Shown here: piece after piece, positions 56,867 to 64,000 of the stretch
How positions within the stretch are numbered: the first letter of the stretch is position 1
Layout of the letters: each line of letters starts with the position of its first letter
Origin: Ceraceosorus guamensis
Lineage: Eukaryota > Basidiomycota > Exobasidiomycetes > Ceraceosorales > Ceraceosoraceae
NCBI RefSeq assembly: GCF_003144195.1
Contig: NW_020290065.1
Location: 23,882-87,881, forward strand
Direction: 5' to 3'
DNA: 64,000 nt
Program-made: the position numbers and the translations under genes
The notes under the pieces: model-generated
The model's input: the letters and a program-made list of their open reading frames with translations, nothing else
Database searches by the model: none
What the model was told of the DNA's origin: nothing

Positions 56867-57769
56867 CAGTGCCGACCGGCTGCCCCAGCCTGTCACTGCT
56901 CAGGACGTCAATCGTCTCGGACCGACGCATCACTGACGAGCGAGCATGAAGCGGGAAAGGACATGCACATCCACTGTAATCGTGAACGCATCGACTTTCT
57001 GCCGGCGTAACAACAACAACAACAACAGTCAAGTGAGCCTGCCCACGTCCCTTTTGCGCGCTTCGTATGAGCAGCGCAAGACCCGAACAGGTCTTGCAGA
57101 CGTGCGCGCTTCCACGAACTTGCTCGGTGTGCACAAAGCTAAGCGTTGCCTTGGCCATCGCCCGACCTGTACTCGAGACACAAAAATGCATGACTCGATA
57201 CAAAAATGCATGACTCGATACAAAAACGCATGACTCGATACAAAAACGCATGACGTCTCTCCTTACGACCCGACTTTACGACAATCATTGAAGGTGTCTT
57301 GCGCCGCCACTTCAGCGAAGTGGGCTGCTTTTTGGATTTTCGTACGCTGAAGCTTGAGCCCAGGGCATCGCTCGATGCATCTGCTGATGTCAAATTTTGC
57401 TCGGAGGATTTGTTTGATCGGTCTCTGCAGATGTCAAGTTTTGCCCAGTGCGCTGGTCGCAACGCGCACTTTTGACTTGAACGCTTTCACCTTTTTGCTC
57501 ACGTGGTGGAACGGAACCCAGCCAGACTACCACATGCTCCTCAGAAGTGGTACACCACTTTGCGGCCCACTAGAACGGTACGGCTCTAGCAGTCTGCTTC
57601 AGTCTACTGGTATAAGTCGAGGATTTTACGGCGTAAAGTAGAGCGCAGCGCGCCCGGAAGTCCCCAGACCTTGGTCAGATGCCCACTTGAGCGTCTGCCA
57701 CAACTTGACTTTGGTTTGCTGCGTGGCCGGTTAGGGTCCGCTGCGTAGCAGCGTGCGGCTCTGCCGCGG
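56867..57769. other. Subtelomeric spacer with short tandem repeats and ORF remnants
   Basis: An AAC run near 57010-57028, a 20-mer tandem array, then a short open stretch (about 57255-57474, plus strand) that reads VLRRHFSEVGCFLDFRTLKL but lacks a start and belongs to no recognised family. A degenerate GGTTAGGG lies near 57729. Probably decayed gene material. Confidence 0.4.
57179..57255. repeat. 20-nt tandem repeat, about 3.8 copies
   Basis: The unit ACAAAAATGCATGACTCGAT repeats with T/C variation at one site. It has no spacers, so it is not CRISPR-like. Confidence 0.85.
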
Positions 57770-57793
57770 TTAGGGTTAGGGTTAGCCTAACCC
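57769..57793. repeat. Interstitial telomere junction: TTAGGG repeats meeting CCTAACCC head to head
   Basis: GGTTAGGGTTAGGGTTAG (57768-57785) is directly followed by CCTAACCC (57786-57793). Forward telomere repeats meeting inverted ones is the arrangement expected at an end-to-end fusion of two chromosome ends. Confidence 0.85.
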
Positions 57794-58072
57794 ACTAAAC
57801 TTCCTCTTTGCCTCATTGATGCTCGCTAGACCCTCTTCAAACACGCCGCGTCGGTGGCTAAGCACAAACAGCTTCTCAATGTCGTGGTCAATCAAGCACT
57901 TGACGCACGCCAGTCCGATTCCCTCACTGCCTCCCGTCACGAGGGCGACCTTGCCAGCCAGGCTGGGCACATCGGCCAGGCTGAAGAGCGAGTCGCGGGG
58001 GAGAGAGAGGTGCGAGGCAGGAACACTGAAATTTTTGGCCACAAAGTTGAAGGGCGCGGCGAGGTAGTTCAT
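57782..58072 (-). pseudogene. 5' fragment of a short-chain dehydrogenase/reductase gene, cut at telomere repeats
   Basis: About 96 codons from the start MNYLAAPFNFVAKNF, then VPSLAGKVALVTGGSEGIGLACVKCL, the SDR cofactor motif TGxxxGIG with the family start. The typical length is about 250-330, so the catalytic YxxxK part is absent. The coding sequence runs to EAKRKFSG and then directly into GGGTTAG-derived codons; its stop TAA (57782-57784 on the other strand) lies within the telomere repeats. The gene was evidently broken at this point and capped by telomere repeat. Confidence 0.8.
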
Positions 58073-58386
58073 GGCAGCAATACTCTGGTGTTGGTGGTGT
58101 CAGTCAGTGAGTCAGTCAGTCAGCATACTCCTTCATTCATACAGTGGAGCATCATCCTGTTCTTGCTTGCCCAATGCACGTCTGACGCAGCCCGGCGCGA
58201 TTTGTCAGCAGGGCCTTCTGAGGCGCGATGACACAAGCCTGACACAGGCAGACGTGGCCCTATCACCGCCCTTGCATTTCTACTCTTAGCGACCTGGACT
58301 CTTGATTGAACTGTATCACACACACACTGCCAGTCACGAGGGTATCAGGTAAAGTCTATTATATAAGGTTGTATACACTGCTCTGC
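58073..58386. other. Spacer between SDR fragment and monooxygenase
   Basis: Short TCAG repeats near 58102-58122; presumably promoter of the former SDR and 3' end of the monooxygenase. Nothing else is seen. Confidence 0.4.
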
Positions 58387-59707
58387 TCACGTCCGCCTCC
58401 AGTACCTGCGCATGGCCCAGCCTGCTTGCGTCCACGCCCACAGAAGTGTGTGCACAGTCCAGAGCACAGGCCACGATCCAAGCAGTCGCACTGACCGCCA
58501 TGAGCTCTCTCTTGTGACGTGTCCCAGTATGCCGACCATGAAGCCTGCTGCTCCTGCCGGCCCAAAGAACATCCTTTTGTTGCGCGCCGTCTCAATCTGG
58601 TGCTGTTCTGCGCGAGGAAACATCTCCGCTTCATACCTTGACACGGCTCCATCCAAAGCGAGCTCCCCCGTTCCATCCCGACTCCTTGCGATGCACGCTG
58701 CCAAGTCGAGCGCATCCCGCATCGCCTTGTTGACGCCCTCTCCACTGAACGGCGTCATGAGACTGGAAGCGTCGCCAATGAGTGTGAAGCCTTGTTGATG
58801 GTCCCACCTGGTCCCCACGGGCAGCTCATGCAATGTCCACTGCGTCATTGTCTCTGCGTCTGCCTGCCGGAGCACCTCGGTCATTCGCGGGTCCCAGTCC
58901 GCGTACACCTGCAATATCTTGTCCTTTGTGCCCTGTTTTCCGTCCCTCTTGAGCGCCCTTTCCGTCTCGCCGTAAGGAAGCATCTGCCAGCTGCGCACCC
59001 GGAGGCTGTCGTTGCCCTGCCGCTGTGCACTCATAAACTTGCCGTCCGAGAGTCCAATGTACATTCCCTTTCCGACCATCTTGTCGACGTGCGGGCACGA
59101 TGATGACGGGCTCTTGATCTCCATTTCGTACCCACTCACTCCCGAGTAGACCGGTCCCACGTCGCTCAGTTTCGCCCGCACTTTGCTCCAGGCACCGTCA
59201 GCACCCACGACCAAGTCAAACGGGCCCTCGAGGTGTTCCCTGTCGTCGAAGCGGAGCATGCCGTCTGCCATGACCTCGCGCAGATGGAAGCACCACTTGA
59301 TCATGTCGCTCGGCACGCTGTCCAGCAGGATCTCCTTGAGCTTCTTTCGGTCTATTTCAGGCCTACTAAAGACGCTGTCCTGCTCTTCCTTGCTCTTTGG
59401 CGGTGACGATGCGCCCTCGTAGAAGAGCGTCGTGTCCTTTTTTTTCTTGAGAATCGTTTCCTCGCCTTCGTACCGCGCGTGCGTCAGAAACGCATCCCAC
59501 AGGCCGCACTTTTCGGATCGCAGCAAGGCCAGAGTCGGCGTGCAGGTCCAGTGTGCCGCCTTGTTCGGTTCGCGAGGTTGGGAAGGCGTCCAGCTCATAG
59601 ACGGTCACCTTGACGCGCGGAGAGGAGGGCAGGGTGAGCAGCTTGGCCAAAGAGAGGCCGGCGGGACCGGCGCCAATGATGGCAATGCGTGGTGGGGAGG
59701 AGGGCAT
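58387..59707 (-). pseudogene. FAD-dependent monooxygenase (TetX/PHBH-like) with a one-base frameshift
   Basis: Class A flavin monooxygenase; substrate unknown. The start MPSSPPRIAIIGAGPAGLSLAKLL (GxGxxG) reads in one frame through GGTLDLHADSGLAAIRK. From KCGLWDAFLTHARYEGEETI on, the frame shifts by one base within the AAAAG run at about 59509-59514 (minus strand). Total span 1321 nt is one base more than 440 codons, so a single extra base explains it. Later motifs are intact: DLVVGADGAWSKVR, FTLIGDASSLMTPFSGEGVNKAMRDALDLA. The C-terminus is hydrophobic (VLWTVHTLLWAWTQAGW), suggesting a membrane anchor. Either a pseudogene or a homopolymer sequencing error; no intron signals fit at the site. 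Confidence 0.78.
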
Positions 59708-60023
59708 GCTGTGTGAGAGAATGAGGGGGGATGTATTGTGGATTGCACATTGCAAGAGGAGAGAGAGAGGCAGCGTTTTATATGGTACATGCAGAACATG
59801 CGGGAAGAAGGACCACGCTGAGCACATGACGACTAGTCTCGCACAAACACGGACCAAACGCGCGCGTAAGCAAACTCGTGTCGCCATGCAAGGAACAAAG
59901 GGCACTATTCCAGTCTTTTCTTGCACTCGGAGACCAGGTGGGCGCAAAGGGTATCCGGTCCGACGAGATCAGGCAGGCATTTGAAAGCGATGAAGGTTGC
60001 TGAGAGGCAAAGCTTGTTTACAG
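59708..60023. other. Spacer between monooxygenase start and F-box-like gene end
   Basis: 316 bp; nothing recognisable except likely promoter and 3' sequence. Confidence 0.4.
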
Positions 60024-61320
60024 CTACTTGCTCAGGCCGCCAGGGCCTGCTACGCCCTCCACGGTCCAGCTCTGCAGATTTCCCCTTCGGTCCCATTCTG
60101 CCAATTCACCTTGGCCAAGTTCATCTTCACGTGCGCTCTCAGCGCTGAGACTTCGTGAGCCGATCTCCTCCAAAGACGCTTCGTGCTTGGTGAGGAAAGA
60201 AGCTAGCGTCTTGGCGGAAGCGCGTGAATCTGTAACGCGCAGAATCTTGAGCTTGGGGAAGACGAGCGACAAGACAGGTCCAATATCTGCGGACCAAGCC
60301 GGTGAAGGAGCCGAGAAGCGCGCGCCATGCAAGAAAAAGTGCAGCTCGAGGGTCTGGGGCAGAGTGTCGAGCGTCAGCCTGATGATCTAGCTAGCTGCGA
60401 GGGATGTTGAAATCGGCAGGCATACCTACCTCAAGCTGTGTGCTGCGACTCAGGAAACTGGCAAGACGGCTCGTCGGCGGATCAACAGTGCCATGCTTGA
60501 AGGAGTAGCCTGGGGAAGACAATCGGGTTAATCCAGCACATGGAAAGCTCGAACTAAGTCTTGAGGACACGCTTACAGGTGTATTCAAACGTCTTGAGCT
60601 GCGGAAACGATTGGTCAAAGAGCTGTGCGAATGACGCAGTCAAAGCATCATTAGCCGAAATAATGCCATAGAGTTGGTCAAAGTGCACCGATACGCATAC
60701 GCACTGAGCCGTCGTGAACCGACGCTCTCTTCTCAAAGAGCGGATCGGCAGCCTCGCCCTGCTCTTTTGAAAGTTTTGCAGTGGTCTCATCCAGCCCTCG
60801 AAGCGCGGGAAACTCGGCGGCATCAAGTACCCTCAATTTCTCTAACGTAGATGCTGACACTCGAGAGAGTGTCTGCCAGACGTCCGTGCCGCTTTTGGAA
60901 GCGCGTACAGGGAGCGACAGGATGGGTGCTGCACAGAGGAGCGGTCAGGAAATGTTGCTCTGAGGATGATGTTGCTGCGGCAGGTATCCTCGCTGCAGAC
61001 TCACGATGTGTTGACCATGTGAGTTCGCGCAACTGGCTCATTCCCTGCATTGCTTCGAGTAGGCTCTCTTCCGCGCTCACTGCTTGAGCCAGCTGCTCCT
61101 CGATCGAGGCTGAGCTTCCAACGTCGGGAACAGGAGTAGAGACTAGTGCACTAACAGCAGCCTCAAGCGCTTCTGGAACGACATCTTCGGGCACTGGTCT
61201 TTCTTGAAGATCTTCTGCAGTTTGTTTGATCGTCAGACGGGTGATCTGCTGGCCGAGAGTTGGCTTCGCAGCCAGAGCGCGCCAGACGCTTTGGTTGGTG
61301 AGCGAGGTTTGTAGATGCAT
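60024..61320 (-). CDS. F-box/leucine-rich-type protein, unknown
   Basis: Tentative family. Minus-strand exons 61320-61005, 60928-60705, 60622-60577, 60509-60430, 60353-60024; 996 nt, 331 aa, all phases fit. From the start: MHLQTSLTNQSVWRALAAKPTLGQQITRLTI, like the post-F-box part of smut F-box proteins; later leucine-rich segments LEKLRVLDAAEFPALRG, LFDQSFPQLKTFEY, LELHFFLHGARFS and VFPKLKILRVTDSRAS. The F-box itself is not seen. The reading frame is open upstream of 61320 to an acceptor-like TAG at 61376 (RSFLHTTNFERDPSFFVRD), so further N-terminal exons, perhaps with the F-box, may have been missed or lost. No acidic or membrane features. Confidence 0.5.
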
Positions 61321-61949
61321 GTCTCTGACGAAGAAGGAGGGATCTCGCTCAAAATTCGTAGTGTGAAGGAAGGATCTAGGCAGACAAGAAGGGATCTGTT
61401 TCCTGATGTGTACGGGTCAGTCCGGGTTAGAGGTGCGGCTGCGTGGTGGATGGTGGATGTGTTGTGTGGAGAGCCGTTTAAAGAGGAGAGGCTACTTTCG
61501 TGGTGCGCAAGCCTTATACGCGAGCGCGCGCGCGCTCGAGCCATGCTTCACTCTTGGATCCTGTGTCGTATTATTATTAGTAGTAGCAGGGTTCTGAATT
61601 CTTATTCGCGTTTTTGTTTACATACCTTCTTCAGATTCAAGTTCACGTGATTGTAGAACTTGACCAGAACATCGCATGGTGAGACTGCGCCAGGGCGCCG
61701 CCGGGCATGAATAGTTGGGCGTATTATGCGCGTGGGCGTTGTAGCTGCATCGCGCAAACTCGAGCTCGATGAGGGCTGCTCATTGCCAGCAGCTATCGAT
61801 GACTTGTCATCTGCTCTGGTGAAGCGCGTGACGGGAGTGCCCAGGACACGATTCTCCGCAAGTAGCGTTCCGCTCTTCGGCATGACCCGATGGCACCGAC
61901 GGGGCGAACTCAAGCTTGGAAGATGCTGACTATGACTAGGATGGTGCAT

Positions 61950-61962
61950 TAACCCTAACCCT
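61950..61962 (-). repeat. Second interstitial telomere tract (CCCTAA orientation, two units)
   Basis: TAACCCTAACCCT, inverted relative to the terminal array. Together with the 57.77 kb junction it brackets a 4.2-kb block (SDR fragment, monooxygenase, F-box-like gene). Confidence 0.75.
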
Positions 61963-62405
61963 GACACTTGGGACGGACGCTAGGCTTAGCTGTAAGCCGA
62001 ACGTGCCTCGTCGTGTGACGTGAAAGGGCGGAAAGCGGAAGATCACCCCTGGATCCGGCACATTCCTCCTGCAAGAAGGCGCGAGGCGCTAGCTTCATGC
62101 ACACCCTCGTTGCGCACGCACATTCTGACCCTCTTGGAACAATGGGGCTTTCCACCAACAGCCCACTCGTAGGTCCAGCACCTTTGTCTGCGATTCGGTT
62201 GGTGGCAAGCGGGGCCTGTCTGGCGCTTGCTCAGCAGCGTTGATCCTGAACTGAGTCCAGAGCTGTGCACTACTTAAGCCCGGCCTGGATACCACCTCGA
62301 TGGATCTTCACCGCAATCATTCATCGCTTTCACTTCCACCTCACTTCTTCTTCATCTCTTTCGCTTGCCGCTGGCCGTCAAGTTGAGTTTTCTTGGATTT
62401 TCTTT

Positions 62406-62406
<1 letters not shown>

Positions 62407-62442
<36 letters not shown>
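62407..62442. repeat. 36-base T homopolymer
   Basis: Uninterrupted T tract about 100 bp upstream of the secreted-protein start codon; length is liable to sequencing error. Confidence 0.9.
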
Positions 62443-62540
62443 CGCCATCATCGCATTGGCCCAAACCGTCGCTTGGCTCCCTCATTTCTCAAGAAGAGCA
62501 GACACATCCTCCTCCTCATTAGACCATCACTCTTCACGAT

Positions 62541-63020
62541 ATGCGCTGCTCGCTCAAGTACATTAGCCTGGCGGCAGTGGCGGTAGCCGCTGCGTCATTG
62601 GCTTTCGGCGCTCCCATCCCGCAGGCAGAGACTCACGATGCCTTTGCTGCAGACAAGCTGTTTGGTCGCGCAGTTGGCGTCGAATTCAACGGCCTTAAAG
62701 ACAAGAACCACCAACAGGCCATTCAAACCGCTGTTGACCATCACCAGACGTCTTATCCAGCAATGACCGGCTTCAGTGCGAATGGTGGCCTGCACAAGAA
62801 CCCAGCTACAGGCGACACTCGCTTGCACGTCACCGGCACGGCCACTGACGCCAATGGCGCAACGATTCCCTACACGAGCACCGTCAACGGCAACACTTAT
62901 CAGCAGCATCACATCCCACTGGCTCCAGGACAGTCATACACGGACAAGAAGGGCAACACCCATGTTGGACGCAGGATGGAGCAAGGCGAAGGACGTTTTG
63001 GCCTGGTTGCTTGGGAATGA
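62541..63020 (+). CDS. Small secreted protein, unknown (159 aa)
   Basis: Single exon. Signal peptide: MRCSLKYISLAAVAVAAASLAFGAPIP, cleavage likely after GA. The mature part is about 135 residues without cysteine, hydrophilic, Asn/His/Thr-rich (DKNHQQAIQTAVDHHQTSY; TGDTRLHVTGTATDANG; VNGNTYQQHH) and ends EGRFGLVAWE. No family is recognised, and there is no repeat or membrane segment. Its place 1 kb from the telomere array and its small size and secretion fit a candidate effector-like protein, but nothing in the sequence proves a host role. Confidence 0.6.
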   Translation: MRCSLKYISLAAVAVAAASLAFGAPIPQAETHDAFAADKLFGRAVGVEFNGLKDKNHQQAIQTAVDHHQTSYPAMTGFSANGGLHKNPATGDTRLHVTGTATDANGATIPYTSTVNGNTYQQHHIPLAPGQSYTDKKGNTHVGRRMEQGEGRFGLVAWE

Positions 63021-63885
63021 TCCTCCTGTAGTACGCGCCTGTGTGTGCCGTGTCTCACATGCTCCAGGTTCAATCGGATGATGAGGAAGGTGGTCAAAAA
63101 GCGAAAGTCTTCATCATCCGATTGTCTGGCCTCAGAATATGATGGCTTCAGCAATAGCAAGCGTCCTAGAGAGGCTTCTGCCACATCGAATACCAGAGGT
63201 AGCGACTGCTTCAGGTGCTGAGCTCGAGCATCTTTCTCGATCTCGAGTCTGTGTCTGTCTCCAAACAAAGCTAAAAAAAGCGATTACCGCTGTGAGCTTG
63301 GGCGTAACAGACTTCCAGCGCGCCGTATATTAGAATCTTACGCACTTGAGCTTGATTGAAAGCCGTTCCTGTGATGAGCAAGCCACTGAATCACCAATCC
63401 GCTGCACGGTGGCCTTGAGCATGTTGCACCTCGAGATGTTGAGGTGTCTGTACGTACATCGTGATCCAGGTGCCTACATCAAACAGAACATCCGTCGCCG
63501 CCGGGCTGCGGGCGGAACAAACTTGGCTCTACTTGGGCCTTGATCTGTCTGAAGACACGAGCTGTAGTTGATGAGCGCGCGATTGACAACAAGTCGCTTC
63601 GATAGACGCGCGGCTGAAGACGCTGCTGAAGAGATTGGTGCGTCTTGTAGTTATCTCTGTTTGGTCGCCAGATAGCAGCGCTCTACCTCCCGATGGAAAT
63701 TGAGCGAGCCAAGCCTCGCACGGCGGGGTGCTGCAATGGGGTACAAAGATGCAAATAGCTCTGCTATCGCCGAAGACAACCTTAAATAATTCACGAGCAT
63801 GCGGTGCCGTTCTCCACGCTGGGCGGCAGCTTGCGGTTCAGGGGCTCCAATTTCAGGCTTGCCTGAGTAACCTAGTCCGACGATG
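63021..63885. other. Terminal spacer with a stem-loop, no gene
   Basis: A 14-nt perfect inverted repeat (CAATCGGATGATGA at 63071-63084 and its complement at 63111-63124) lies just after the secreted-protein gene, possibly in its 3'UTR. Remaining short ORFs show no similarity. Confidence 0.5.
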
Positions 63886-64000
63886 TAGGGTTAGGGTTAG
63901 GGTTACAAGGGTTAGGGTTAGGGTTAGGGTTAGGGTTAGGGTTAGGGTTAGGGTTAGGGTTAGGGTTAGGGTTAGGGTTAGGGTTAGGGTTAGGGTTAGG
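63886..64000 (+). repeat. Terminal telomere array (TTAGGG)n, right chromosome end
   Basis: About 17 TTAGGG units up to the last base, G-rich strand pointing outward. One variant unit TTACAAGGG at 63903-63911 separates two proximal units from the uniform distal run. Confidence 0.97.

Larger units (their letters stand above)
61376..62540. other. Subtelomeric spacer with interstitial CCCTAA and a long T-tract
   Basis: No supported gene. It holds GCGCGCGC near 61526, the CCCTAA tract, and a T36 run near 62407-62442 just before the secreted-protein gene. Confidence 0.4.

Noticed and set aside
57179-57255. CRISPR-like array
   Set aside because: Repeats are contiguous with no unique spacers, and the organism is eukaryotic.
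1-64000. tRNA or rRNA genes and transposase/reverse-transcriptase genes
   Set aside because: No B-box/cloverleaf pattern, rRNA core or mobile-element protein was seen on reading; small RNA genes could still be missed without a covariance-model scan.

Overview
This is a GC-rich nuclear DNA window from a filamentous or dimorphic basidiomycete. It is most likely a smut-type fungus (Ustilaginomycotina/Exobasidiomycetes-like), an inference from gene style because no search was run. Evidence: short spliceosomal introns (mostly 60-230 nt, most with a GTGAGT donor), a trifunctional fungal TRP1, intron-containing RAD6, CWC25 and TRM5, and a (TTAGGG)n array that runs to the last base. The right edge is therefore a chromosome end.

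Layout. 1-9.6 kb: the 3' part of an ESCRT-I Vps23/TSG101 gene (+), TRM5 (+), CWC25 (-) and RAD6 (+). 9.6-17.9 kb: an accessory segment holding an eight-exon single-module NRPS with Cy-A-PCP order and a cysteine-type specificity signature, set in gene-poor, microsatellite-rich DNA. 17.9-29.7 kb: a Puf4-like Pumilio protein (+) and a 2178-residue disordered/coiled-coil protein of unknown function (-). 32.1-49.9 kb: housekeeping and metabolic genes: SEN15 (-), TRP1 (+), a sarcosine/fructosyl-amine oxidase-like flavoenzyme (+), bleomycin hydrolase (-), mitochondrial ribosomal bL21m (+), RPC37 (+), an alpha/beta hydrolase (-) and a zinc-less MDR quinone-oxidoreductase-like enzyme (+).

50-57 kb: a small ABM-fold protein with five introns, then a secreted precursor with six strict eight-cysteine modules separated by Kex2-type basic sites, then a DUF7924/PD-(D/E)XK-like gene. 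57.7-64 kb: the subtelomere. A (TTAGGG)n tract abuts CCTAACCC head to head at 57785/57786, as a telomere-telomere fusion would leave. This is followed by an SDR gene fragment truncated at that junction, a flavin monooxygenase with a one-base frameshift, an F-box/LRR-like gene, a second interstitial CCCTAA tract at 61950, a small secreted protein gene and the terminal telomere.

Functional view. Most of the window encodes unlinked core functions (tRNA maturation: TRM5 and SEN15; transcription and splicing: RPC37 and CWC25; ubiquitin: RAD6; trafficking: Vps23; mRNA control: Puf; tryptophan synthesis: TRP1). The accessory content that may matter ecologically is the stand-alone Cy-A-PCP NRPS, the six-module cysteine-rich precursor and the subtelomeric secreted protein. 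Intergenic spacers repeatedly carry short motifs such as CAAGACT and TCTTGAATC. Exon junctions were worked out by hand from splice signals, phase and family alignment from memory; most give intact concatenated reading frames.
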